64,000 nt of DNA. Origin: Saccharomycopsis fibuligera x Saccharomycopsis cf. fibuligera (lineage: Eukaryota > Ascomycota > Saccharomycetes > Ascoideales > Saccharomycopsidaceae). The notes beneath the pieces are model-generated. The model had not been told where the DNA came from, made no database searches, and saw nothing but the letters and a program-made list of their open reading frames with translations. The stretch lies in assembly GCA_001936135.1 (NCBI GenBank), contig CP012811.1:930001-994000 (forward strand), written 5' to 3'. Position 1 is the first letter of the stretch. Every line of letters begins with the position of its first letter. The translations under genes and the position numbers were made by a program. This document shows, piece by piece, positions 31,387 through 42,606 of this stretch.

Positions 31387-32249
31387 GTTAAATTGTGAGG
31401 AAGGAGATACTGTTGATTCAAAGCTTGCAACATACTCAGTTTATAATGATTTATAAATAAAAATCAAGCTTATTAAATACCATATCATTGCATTGTTTGT
31501 TTGTTTGTTTGTTTTTGAGCTCTTAGCGCATACTTTAAGTAAAGTTGAACATAATTTTTCAACCTCTCACTACGTACAAAACTTGCAACGCAGGAAAATG
31601 CAGGAAAATGCAAAAGACATATTATTATTATTATAATATTTTCTCATCAATATTGGCAACGTTAATTGTTTGTCTGTTGTATCATGATGGGCCGTTATAT
31701 ATAATGCTTCAAATATGTACTGTAAACGGTACTGTACCACATTGTCCTTCCGAATTGGTAGCTGGAGTGAACGATTCGTAATTCCGCAATGCCAAATTGC
31801 GATATATTGTCTCTTTGTGCATTCGGTATCCATGCTATGGCACAAGTGCAGCAACTACCAGTAAAGCCACCTACTTCATACCGTTTCTTCTTGAACCTCT
31901 CGACGCAGCCTTCAACGAATGGTAAGAGAGCAAACGAGAGAAGAAAATATCTTTGTAAGAGTTTTTAAAGGTTGCTCAATATGTGAGAATCTATGAAAAT
32001 AAAAAAAAAAAAAATTTTTTTTTGAGACGAAGCGAATTATAAAGCAAGTTTGGCGTTAACATTAGTAAACGATGCGCCTACAGCAATGGAAGTATACCAA
32101 TATCGAAAACAATTTATTAATTCTCTTCATTTTACATTATTATTTATTAAAATTCAAAACAAGTAGGGAATAATTGGCTTTTTTTTTTAAAAAAAAAAAA
32201 AAAAGTAAAAAAAAGTAAAAAAAAATAACACAGGTCAATTTAATTTTAT
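31387..32249. other. Convergent intergenic region ERG4 / SEC14
   Basis: About 0.86 kb. Contains a (TTTG)n run near 31493-31515 and adjoining A and T runs near 32000-32025 and 32180-32225. These would serve as 3' ends for both genes. No gene seen. Confidence 0.6.
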
Positions 32250-33745
32250 CTAACTACCGGCAACTGGAGCTGCACCTTCAACACCAACGTATTGTTCTTC
32301 TCTCCATGGACCAACATCAGCCAAATACAATCCGCCGTCAGCTTCACTAACTTCTGACTTACCGCCAAATTTAACTGGCAAATTTTCAGCTGGAATTTGT
32401 TTCAACAATTCCTTTTGATAAGAGTAGCCCAAAATGAAAATCTTATTGACGGTAACAGGATCCAAAAATGGCTTAAAAAGTCTAAAAGCTGTAGAAAATC
32501 CAAATGGCGCATTGATCAAATAGAATTTACCCATTCTTTCAGGATAGTAGTTTTGCCCAATATAGGAAGCTTCTCTAACATAAGACAAGACTTGAGATGC
32601 AACAGTGATGGAAATTCCCTTCAAGTCTAAGATAGTGCATGAAGTTTCAACCAAATAGTTGGATTTTCTAGAACAGGCAGGCAATCTGTGATTAACAAAT
32701 GATTCGTATTCCCAAGTCAAGTTCTTAATCATTCTTTCCTGAGTGGTAATTTTGTACATTTCGGTAATGTTAACAGATCCCAACTCTTCAATATAAACTG
32801 GTCTACCATCTTTATCGGTCTTATGGTAATATTGTGGGTAAAATTTGGCAACTATTGGCTTTTCAGTGTAGTGGAAATCTTGCAAAATTGTGTCAACACC
32901 ATTTTCCTTTCTCCATTTTTCACATTCTTCAAACATGAGCTTAGCTTTGGCAACGTCGAATTTACGTGCACGCAAGAAACGTAACTAAAGTGGGTGTTAG
33001 TATTTGTTATCCGAATGACAACCATAATTGGCTAAAAGCTTACAAAAGTGGATTTTCATAAGTACTCACCAAAGTAGCTTCATCCAAACGAAGATTGAAC
33101 CCAGCAGCTGTCAATTCTTCCTTCAATTGTTTAACTTTTTGTTCTTGATCGGCAGTCAAGTTACCTGGGTAACCAGTTGGGCTGTCGGCTGGACCGGTTT
33201 GAGGGAAACTGGCTCTAAAATTGGATTGTTAGTATAATTGATCGTTTCGGGAGAAATTCGGATGGGATAATGAACGAGATGATTCATGATTGCGTTTGCA
33301 AAGCAAAGATGAATATAAAAAAAAAAATAAATAAAAAAAAAATTGAGAATAAGAACGTTCGCTATGAACAGTCAAAGGGCAAAAAAGAGAGATAAATGTT
33401 TCAAGAGTTAAAGATAATGCGAAATAGCTGCGGAACAGCAATTATAAAGTTAAAAAACTTCACACATACAAGAATTCTGCTTCCTATGGTATTTTCATGT
33501 TAGTAAAAAAAACAAACTCTATAATAATAGTGACAGCAAATCAGAACAAAGAAAGTCGCTGAATAACGGCAATGATGTATAAAGGAAAAGATAATAGTCA
33601 GCAAAGTCAGCGAATAAGGTGCTTGCTAGTTAAAATTGCAAATGGATGCCAAGTATCAATAAATTAGATAAGGTAATAAGATAACAAGATAAAAACATTA
33701 TAGTAATGCTTAGGACAAAACAATAACAATACGTACAGAAACCAT
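32250..33745 (-). CDS. SEC14: Phosphatidylinositol/phosphatidylcholine transfer protein Sec14, four exons with micro-exons
   Basis: The coding sequence is complement(join(32250-32984, 33070-33214, 33470-33483, 33737-33745)), 300 residues. Exon 1 is nine bases (ATG GTT TCT) followed by GTACGT. Exon 2 is 14 bases (GAAGCAGAATTCTT) followed by GTATGT. Exon 3 ends at GTGAGT. Each intron (253, 255 and 85 nt) has a perfect TACTAAC: complements at 33499-33505, 33228-33234 and 32996-33002. The joined N-terminus MVSEAEFLASFPQ matches the Sec14 start (MVTQQEKEFLESYPQ in S. cerevisiae). The CRAL-TRIO lipid-binding domain follows, with [31 protein letters not shown] and [14 protein letters not shown]. Sec14 exchanges PI and PC and keeps Golgi secretion active. 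Length matches (304 in S. cerevisiae); no CTG codon. Confidence 0.95.
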
Positions 33746-35591
33746 GGCGATTTGTCAATAAATATAATATTATGATTGAATAAAACGATTATTTTGATAC
33801 TTGATGAGACTGAATAAGTAGCAAGCGGATGGATGATAATAACAAACAAAGATAGTTGATGTTTGAGTGTTATTTAATTCTATAATGAGACTCCTTCTTT
33901 TGCTTGTGTGTTTTTCTTTTCTAATAATATTACAGAGTAATCAGAAATTGAAATGACCTTTAATCTTCTTGAATCAAATTTTCAATCTGAAGAGCGACAA
34001 TAATAAAATCAAATCAAGATAAGCGTGAAAGGGAGGAGAGTGTAGAAAGGCAAAAGAACTCAACGGGGCAAACCAATGGTCAATTTCAACTTTATTTTTT
34101 AATTTTGGTTTCTATAAAAAATAAAAAATACGTAGCGTAGCCCCAGCGGTGGCTGTCTCTCAGAAAGAAAAAAAAAATCAAGCTTGGAATCATCGCCCAC
34201 AGTTAAGCTCAAAGAAGCCAGAGTGGAAGTGCGGCCAGCAATGATAATGGGAAAAAAAAAAGTTTTTGTCATGTGAGTGTTCACCTGACTATGCATGTGA
34301 CTATCATGTGTTCCTAGTTATGAGCGTTGCTGATTTCTATGTGTTATGAGCCCGGTTATATAACGGGGTGTCATCACCCTCCAATGGCATTTCATTGATA
34401 GCGGTGATGAAGATACGGATGATGATATCTTGAAATGCCGCTACTCAGAAATAAGCTGGCTTTGATGGCTGGTTCTTGCAGCCTGCTGGACAAAAAGAGG
34501 ACAGTGTTTGTGTACGCATATTATCGTTTTCAATACATGCAATTTTAGCAACTTGCCTAGGTTTCTATTTTTGGTCTCTACTGTGAAGAACATGGTTTGG
34601 TGCGAGAGAAAAAGATGGCTGGTTTATTGATTTTGACCAAGCAGGAAAGAACCAATTGATAATATTAAGTTTAAAAGCGCTTAACATATATACTCTTTTT
34701 TACTTCATTAGCTTAAGTTGGAAACTTTTCGCTTTTGCCTAGGGTCATCTACGCCCAACGTCTACAATTTTACTATTTTATAGCTGTAAAACTCGACAAA
34801 TAAGCCACAGTGCCTGTTTTCTGAGGAAACTCTTCAAGTGGAAGCAGCGTAAATGGGCTGGTTTGTGGTTTTCGTGTGTCCCCCACATATTGGTATACTC
34901 AAATCAAAATTGGAATTGATATATGGCGAAACCAATCAGCAGATTCTTAAATTATGAATTTCTCTTGAGGAGTTCACGCTATTAGTTAGGTCTCGCTGTC
35001 CAACGATAATGAATCAGCATTGTTGCATTATCCTCGTATAGCTGTTGAACGTAATCACTGTAGGTACATACATGGTTGCATTGATGTATAAATAGGGAGA
35101 TATCTTTACGTCGACAAAGAAAGCCATGAGTTCTAGTTACTGTGTAAAAGATAATTTCAACAGACAGGATAGCCGAGAAGTCATAATATCACAAAGAGCT
35201 AAAACTAAAAATAAAACTGTGTGCTACTAAAAAATGAAGACTGTTGTTGGTTGGAAAATAGCAACCTGAACTAAAGACAGCTCTTCTCAAAGCAGAATTA
35301 CTAACTTTCTGTTTTCAGAAATGCATGAAACAGACAAACTTTTTTATTTTGTGAACAACTATTGCAACTTAATAAAAAACTTTCGGCTCATACAAGTACA
35401 TTGTTACAGCACTATTGCATAGGGGGCTGAACTTGGCGTATTCCCAGGACTGGAAAGAGAAAAATCAAGGCGAGGACGAACTTATCTGCTTTCTCAGGCC
35501 CGGATTGGAAAGGGGTTGTTTCCCCAATCGGAAACCTCAATCCTTGATGACCGCTAGCTAGTACTTAGCTACCGCACAAAAACAAGGGTCC

Positions 35592-35593
<2 letters not shown>

Positions 35594-35630
<37 letters not shown>
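35594..35630. repeat. 37-base poly(A) run
   Basis: Uninterrupted A residues on the plus strand in non-coding DNA. No retroposon-like sequence or target-site duplication is evident beside it. Confidence 0.9.
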
Positions 35631-35632
<2 letters not shown>

Positions 35633-36458
35633 AAGAAAACAGGAAAATTTAGAGTTTATTCAGAAATTCGTCTTAATTGTCTATTTCATTTATCGATAAT
35701 AACATCCAGTTCTTGATAGAGAAGCCTCTTGGTTGAAACTATGAGAGCATAAACCAATCCATCTGAGCAAAAGAGAGAAATATACAGTAATTGTGGATGC
35801 AAATGACGCAACCTTGTGGTCTGAACCACTTTTGATTTTCAACTCAACACGCTAACGTGCTGAATATCAATGTATCGTACTAATTGTAAGACAATTTAAC
35901 ATAGCCATTGCTCTTAGGACGTAAAAGATAAAAAGCAATGGATCTTTAAAGTATAGCAAATCTAGCCAGTAGTCGAGAGGTTCAGTAGCAACGTTGTGGA
36001 ATTATCCTCATTTAGTGCTGGCGCTAACACTAAGCGCCGAGCAGAAGTCCCGAGACTCAGTGACAAAAATTAGAAGATAGTACAAACGCTTAAGATTAAA
36101 CAAGGGCTCCACTTCTTGAGCATTGAAATTGGTGTCAGCGGTTGATAGTGGCTGGCCCTCTGGACTGTAGTTTCTGGTCGATTATTATGTTCGGAAGTCC
36201 AACGGAAGACAGCTGGATCTCCTGCTGAACAAGGATTTAGATATCTGTGGTATACTAGAAAACTACTGCAAGATAGTAGATCTTGAAATTTGCAGTGAGA
36301 CGAGCTCCAGTCTAGCCTGGGCCATGGCCATAAAATACAGTTACGGCACATAACATTCTAATTTTGGTATGGATGTCAGCAGTGCGCCGCTGTCCAAACA
36401 ATTGTCTTTCTTTGTTTTACTTGTTTCCATCAACTGTCTCGAGGCTTCCAGCAGCATT

Positions 36459-36486
36459 CGGAGGCTGCATTCGGATGCAGCCTCCG
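36459..36486. other. Strong GC-rich hairpin, 12-bp perfect stem, TCGG loop
   Basis: CGGAGGCTGCAT at 36459-36470 pairs exactly with ATGCAGCCTCCG at 36475-36486 around a 4-base loop; one more T-A pair extends it. It lies about 245 bases upstream of the small GPI-type gene in AT-rich DNA. Role unknown. Confidence 0.85.
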
Positions 36487-36568
36487 ATGCGCTTTTCTGT
36501 TTGTAACTGTATGTAACTGTATTAGTATGTTGTATACTGCACTTAATAAATGCGCGCCATCACTGCTG

Positions 36569-36614
36569 CTGGGCCTCTGGTGTCAAAGATTTTTGATATA
36601 AAAGAGAGGCCCAG
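36569..36614. promoter_or_regulatory. Inverted repeat bracketing a TATA-like element
   Basis: CTGGGCCTCT (36569-36578) and AGAGGCCCAG (36605-36614) are exact inverted copies; the 26-base interval contains GATATAAAAG, a TATA-like box about 135 bases before the ATG at 36732. The arms could be operator half-sites or form a stem in a transcript. The geometry is seen; the function is inference. Confidence 0.55.
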
Positions 36615-36731
36615 TCCCTTTATTTCCCGCCATTTCTGACTTATTTTTGTATCTATTTTTTTCTTTTCCGTCTTTATAAATCTATATCTATACTTTTGTT
36701 TTACACATCACAATAACAACCACAAATTACA

Positions 36732-36935
36732 ATGCAATTCTCTTCTGTCGTTTTATCCACTATCGCTTTGGCTGTTGCCACTGCTCAAGCCGCTAACGTT
36801 TCTTCCAACGGTACTGGTGCTGGTAATATTACTGGCGGTAATGTCACTTCTGGTTTTGAAGGTGGTGCTGCTTCTGTTCAAGTTGGTGGTGCTGCTGTTG
36901 CCTTTGTTGCCGCCGCTGCTGCTTTGCTTATTTAG
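36732..36935 (+). CDS. Small secreted, probably GPI-anchored cell-wall protein (67 residues)
   Basis: The product has an N-terminal signal peptide (about 1-20, ending AQA), a short mature part, and a hydrophobic Ala-rich C-terminus (about 52-67) ending in LLI, the layout of a GPI-anchored protein; a likely anchor site is among Gly44-Ala47. Four N-glycosylation sequons sit within 18 residues: Asn22, Asn26, Asn32 and Asn37. After processing only about 25 residues would remain, mostly glycan-bearing. The codon choice is that of a strongly expressed gene, the leader is pyrimidine-rich, and the upstream region is unusually long, all common for yeast wall proteins. I do not recognise a named orthologue. 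It resembles small wall mannoproteins of CTG-clade yeasts in design. Confidence 0.8.
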   Translation: MQFSSVVLSTIALAVATAQAANVSSNGTGAGNITGGNVTSGFEGGAASVQVGGAAVAFVAAAAALLI

Positions 36936-37712
36936 ATGTGATTTTTTCTAACTTTCTGAAAAAAATCCATTAAACATTAAGCGCCCTCTGTCATCAATGA
37001 TGACGAACTGGCTATATTCATTCACTATTCACAAACACAAAAATTTGTCAAAGTGGTGACATTTGTATCATTTTATGTTCTTTGTATTTCTAATCATTCA
37101 ACTCTTACAACTTTAATTCAACTGGGGGACATTCCCTCACCATAGAAATTTGTTTTCATTTTTGGTTTTGTTTCTTTTATTTTTTAAATCTTCTACAACA
37201 TTATTGGTTTTCTTATTATTCCTAGAATGAAAAAAGTAATTTTCATTTGATTTCGTTAACAATCCTTTTATTGATTTCGCTTGTTTTGGCCCTTTTTAAT
37301 AATAATAATTACTAATACAACTCGCGATGTTTCTCGTGTTTTGGCTTTTTAACTTTTCTATATTTGGAATTTGTTTGTTAGATATACCTAACTGTGGCGC
37401 TTTATAGTGGCAGCAATAGATAACACTACTTAAAATTGCCTGAAAATTTCTTTAACATCTATTTTACTGTAGACAATGTTTCCCCATAGCAGTATCCTGG
37501 ATACTGTGAACACATTTATTCGGCTCGTCTGGATCTACAGTGGCGCACTGCTCTGACCCATGCAGCTGTAGCAGACCTGCATCTTCATTTTTTAAGTTTT
37601 GAGACAAGCGATCGCTATCGCTATTAGATTTCCGAGAACGGCAAATTAATTGATTTGAAATTGACTCCGCTGCACATTGATGAACCCACAGCCTATAATC
37701 ATTAAATTGTAT

Positions 37713-37745
<33 letters not shown>

Positions 37746-39400
37746 AAAAGGCAAAAGTAAACTAATTTTTATCTATGCAAAATAATCATTAATTAGCAAT
37801 AACGTAATGGTTTCATATTTCAAAAATGTACTTTGGCAAATTTTCGAATCTATTTATAGAAGTATTCAAATTAGTTGATAACTTGCTAAACGTTAATTAA
37901 CCAGCTACCGAGTCAAGGAAACTTGAGAGGTTATGTAATTACACTAAATAGTGAACACAGCCTGTCTGGTATATCCATGGATATTCTGAGTGACTGAGTG
38001 ACTGTCTGGGAAGCTTTTGCGTAATGTGCGAGGCTTAGCCTTTGAATTCATGTCACACGATCATTTCTATGGAAAGATTGTATACAAATTTCCTGTGGAC
38101 CCTTGGAGATGAAATAGCGAGGCAAATTATGAAACACCAGGGACAGTAGTGAGGATGATTTGGGATTGATAGAAAAGTTAGCACTTGGAGAGTTAGCTCC
38201 TGTTTGGGTTCAGGCCTGTGTACAAAGTTAGTGTGACCTGGAAAAATCAAGTTCTGGAAGTTGAAAGCCTATAACTTATTTACATTTCAGCATTGTAAAT
38301 ATGAAAACGTTTATATATAAAGATTCAGTGGTTCAAAGTACACTGCGCTACTGGCCACCATCTGGCAACCTCCTTGAGATCCGTAGTGCTGGATCCAATA
38401 TCTCGAAGATATACTGCATATGTAAGATCACGCTTCTGTCAAAAATGTAAGCTAGGTTCCCCTGCGCCTTCTCTTCTCTTTTCTTTTTTTCGTTCTTTCT
38501 TTTCTTTTGCTTATCTTGAGCCCTTCCCTGCACAGCAACCAACAACAAATACAAAAAATGAATTCTGTTGAACTAAATTGAATTTGGCTAAGATTAGAGA
38601 AAAATCAGACCACAATACACACACACACACTCGCGCATGTGTATATAAAAATATTTATGTTTATCTCGTACATTTACTACATTCTTTGTTTATTTCCTCT
38701 TGCTAGTTGTGATATATGTCTACTTTCAGTACACCGAATCTTTTTCGTTATCCCAAACTTATTTGTTAAAGGCCAAAGATCAAAACCTATTTTTACAGAG
38801 GTAACACAAAAATTAAAAAGAGTTAATTAAAATATTCAGGACGTTCCATTATCCATGCAGACCTTTTGATTGTAGCCAATTTTTCCACTCAGGTATGCCC
38901 CAGTAGAATTAAATAGTTATGTTAAGATACTAACAGGCTGATAGCACACTTTACTGCTTCACTGTTTTCCAAATTGATAGCTCTTGTTCTTTTATTGTTC
39001 GGTACCAAAGACCGCTAATCTTTTCGTTTTTTCATAACTTCCAAATTTCTATTTTGCTTTTTTTGTATTTCGTCAACAATTAGTTTTACAAACAGTACAT
39101 TATTGAGAAAAACGTGTTTAAGCAAAGGAAACATGAAAGCAGTACTCGAATAATTGGCATATGACAGCTTTTTTCAGTTATAGTCCAATGCAAGGGTTTT
39201 ATAGTGCATCGCTTATATGCAGCTGTATGCAGCCTTCTTCCGAGAAATCGTTTTTTGTTTTCCTTCTGCTCATCGGACATGATACAGAGAAAGCTGTCAG
39301 CCAAAATACTCAAGACAAAAAAAAACAAAGAACAGAGTACTTGACACACATCTTCTCATAGTTATCAAAACAACACTATCTCAAAGATCAGCTCAACCTA
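36936..39400. other. 2.5-kb gene-poor region
   Basis: AT-rich DNA with a 28-base A run at 37716-37743, a TGAGTGAC micro-repeat near 37988-38003 and a CA run near 38617-38629. Open frames of 60-95 codons lack ATG starts or family features. No gene, tRNA or element recognised. Confidence 0.5.
37716..37743. repeat. 28-base poly(A) run
   Basis: Uninterrupted A run in non-coding sequence, no associated element seen. Confidence 0.9.
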
Positions 39401-41985
39401 ATGCCGCGACGGGCCAGGAGAGATCAAGAGCAGGTCTTAGATTCAGGTGAACTGACTGCTCCGTCGGCAAAGAAACACAAAGCAGCCGGAGCTGATGATA
39501 AGGAGCACCAGAGTGCAGATGACAACCAGAGTGCAGATGATGCTCAGTATGCTGGAGAGCAACCTGAAAGGCTAGTTGAGCAGGTAGATACCCTAGGTCA
39601 AGTCCGAGTCCCCAATACTTCAGACCAGGCTGTTGATGCCACAAACCAGGAATCCAGCGACACAGAGACCATCACAAAAATATTGAGCAAAACACCACTC
39701 GCAGTTACAAAGCCTCTCAGCAACAAAAACTTAGTATACGAACGGCGTCTCTTGAGGCACTACTTAAGTTACCAAAAAGACCCTAAACTTTTTGGCGGAG
39801 ATGAAAAAGAAGCACTTGGTCAGCTCTTCTTTATATTTCAGCAGCAACTCCTACTCAATGCAAGTTCAACTAAGTTCGTTCAAGGCGGGTCAACTATCAG
39901 CACGCTTACCAACGCCAGCTCTAAATTCCCACAATATGAAAACTGCTGCACTCGTAACACACCCACATTGATTCCAATTTTTGGCAGAAAAAAAATAAAT
40001 ACCTCAAAGCCAGGAAGAGAGCCAATGAAGCAGCTTTTGACAAAAATTGCAAACATGGATCTTGATAAAAAGAGCCGCTTTCATTTTCCAATATTTAGGC
40101 TCAAATGTCATAATAAGCCAAATGAAGCCGAGTGTCTCAAATATTTCAATGAAAATGTCTTAGAGCCATGTTTATAGGCCTTACAAGGATGTAACGTATT
40201 TAGAAACATTGAATACTGGACTAGTTACAGATTTTCCTTTGGCACAGAAATGAAGTTTGGTGTCTCGCCAGATGGTTATTTGTGTCAAGTTGATCGTGTT
40301 AACGGTGAACAGAAGCCCGTGGCCGTTGTTGAAGCAAAATCGCCAAACATTGACATCAAGGAGGGCTTTCGCGAATTCCAGAATGTCTTTAGGGACTCGG
40401 AATAAGGGGCTTGTCCGTCAAAGCTCTTGGGTTTGTCTCTATCATAAACCAATCCCTACACCAGATGTTGGCAACAAGAACCACCGTTGCCTTGATCACT
40501 AACCACAACTTCACAATGGTAATCAAGGCAAACTTGACCCATTTGAAACAACGGCTATTGGTGTCTGATCGCGCAGTCGTTGACATGACCGGGCGGGTCT
40601 ATACTGATGTCGTAATCGACAATGTCTTTGCTATCGATGCAGATGACGGCGATGCAGGCTATGCACAAAACATTTGCGGTGCTCTATTGGAAGCATTTCA
40701 AATCACCGACATTGACGCAGAAGTTGATTTTGACAAAACTCGGATCAAAAAGGAAACCCAAGACGAGTTGGTTGACTTGTTGGTCAAGATAGATAAAGCA
40801 CATGTTTGTCAAGTGTTGAGACAAAAGAAGGTCTTCTTTGAGACCATAGTCTGTGAAAAGTTCTTGGGCTTGGCGGGCTCGGAAAAGCTGCTGGACATGG
40901 AGTACTACGGGTTGCTGGAGATAATCTCCAATGATGCAAAAGAGAACGTTGACAAGTTGACGATGACCAATGCTGCTGATACAAGTCTAAGCTTCCAGAG
41001 ATTGCAAACAAGCAGTTTTGGCGACATTGTCCCAAAGATCCTTAGTGGAAAAGAGCCTTGGACAAGATGGTCGACGGTGTTGAAAGTAGACAACCATGTG
41101 CTCAAGTGCTACGATCCTTTCTTGATGGTGGACAGCAAGTATATTATCAGAAACGATGCCATCAGGAAGGCAGGCTTGAGCTTCTTGTTTTTCCAGTACG
41201 AAGTGGCCACTTATAAGCAGCTACTCCTCTGCAAGGTTGACTGTATTCCAAATGTGGTTTCGTTTGGCTATTTGGACTCTGGAGATGTTTTCACTCAACT
41301 ATTGAGTGAAGTTGAGGGTGCTGCTGCTGATGCTGCTGCTGGTGCTGAAACACGTAAACCAAGCAACCTGAGTGGGAGAAGTTCAGCCGGAACAGTTGGC
41401 ACATTTGGCACTAGTGGAGCAACCGGCACCGGCTCAACAGGCACGAAAGGTGGAGCTGGGGGTGATACTCATGAGAGAGAAAAGTTGCAACAGTTGTTCA
41501 TACTAGAGATCAAACCAGTGGCAGAGATCCCCTTTAACGCTTTATATATCCAAATGGAACACATTCGTCCCGCAAGACACAAGATGCCATTTATAGATAT
41601 AGCAAAATCAGCTCTAGTAGGACTATGCCGGATTCATTGTGCGGGAGTAAGCCACAGAGACATCAACAGGTCCAATGTTTTGCTAGGGCACCGGGGGGAC
41701 GAACCTGATAAGGTATTCTTTCTAGACTTTGGCTTCAGCAAAGTATATGGGAATGGCAGAGGTAAGGCTGCGAAGCCTCTACTAGATGACCTGCTGAATC
41801 CGATCAACAGCGACAATGAAAAGAACCAAGCTGATTTTGCTGAAGATTATGAGAAACTTGAGAGGATATTGCCAGAGACCAGGTCCTTGAGAAGAAAGAT
41901 TGGCATTGAGATTAAGTCACTTGTGAAGAATGAGATTCAGAACTGCAACTATTGGCACATTTTGCAAGCACAGTTGAATGGATGA
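39401..41985 (+). pseudogene. Broken FunK1-like fungal protein kinase gene
   Basis: The region reads as one former gene of about 860 codons. Its N-terminal part is charged and disordered with a nuclear-localisation-like AKKHKA, followed by a domain of the type seen before FunK1 kinases, including an Asp-plus-VEAK pattern that recalls a PD-(D/E)XK fold. The C-terminal half is a kinase with the catalytic loop HRDINRSN (41653-41676) and DFG (41725-41733). FunK1 kinases (a fungal-specific, fast-evolving family) fit best. It is interrupted by about two breaks and so is probably not made as a full protein; the long remaining open stretches suggest the loss is recent. A Gly/Thr/Ala-rich insert lies in the kinase N-lobe. 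No terminal repeats mark it as part of a mobile element. Confidence 0.6.
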
Positions 41986-42606
41986 ATATGATGTTATGGT
42001 TGATTTATGGTGAGACCTGACTCGCGTTATACATCCCGAAAAAACAAAACCCAAATTTTTTATTGCCGCGAGCAAGCTTTGAGCTCTTGGTACGCCACCT
42101 TGCTTGATTTGAGGTATTAGTATCCGCGCTGAAGAAGAATCAATTGAGTGTGTTGAACAGCACAAAGCTATACAAAGCGCTAATGCCTACTGTTTTCAAA
42201 ACTCAGGCAGTTTTCGAAAAGCAGACAAAGCAGAAGAAATGATAGAAACAGATTTATTTTAGCATGTAGTTCTGAAGAGGTTCAAGCGAGATTATATATT
42301 ACTTCTGTAAAAATCCTTGAATATATGATGTACATACGCTATCTGGCATGCATTCCTCTGCACTCCATGCTTACGTATACTTTTTGGTTCGTTGTAAGAT
42401 CTTTGATAACTATGTCAGCTCAATTATAGTGCTGTTACAAAGATGTGGTATAGTAAAGGATAAATAGAATACCGCTTGAAAAATATGCCCTTAAAACTTT
42501 ACACTGAATGAATTCATTTCCTGTTGTGTATTTTCTTCTATGGCAAAGCTAATGTCTATTTTACTAAAATGCTTCAGTACTTTAGCACTGAAGTACTAAT
42601 GGGGCT
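41986..42606. other. Convergent intergenic region
   Basis: About 0.6 kb between the kinase relic and the FAD oxidase gene, with a short inverted repeat CTTCAGT/ACTGAAG at 42572-42593 just past the oxidase stop codon. No gene. Confidence 0.55.

Larger units (their letters stand above)
33746..36731. other. 3-kb gene-poor region between SEC14 and the GPI-type protein gene
   Basis: Shared upstream region of two divergent genes. It holds a 37-base A run (35594-35630), a perfect branch point plus acceptor with no obvious exon (35299-35318), a TATAAATA near 35087 followed by a 34-codon frame, and the hairpins at 36459-36486 and 36569-36614. No open frame has recognisable homology, and no tRNA or element ends were found. 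Confidence 0.5.

Noticed and set aside
34335-34520. TGTTATGAGCCC-type start as a possible solo LTR edge
   Set aside because: No matching end, no target-site duplication and no second copy in the window.
35109-35230. 34-codon ATG frame downstream of TATAAATA
   Set aside because: Too short and without composition or homology support; the TATA match alone is weak in AT-rich DNA.
38893-38945. Possible intron (GTATGC, TACTAAC, TAG)
   Set aside because: Donor-to-branch distance of about 35 nt is too short for a yeast intron and there is no ATG-containing exon upstream.
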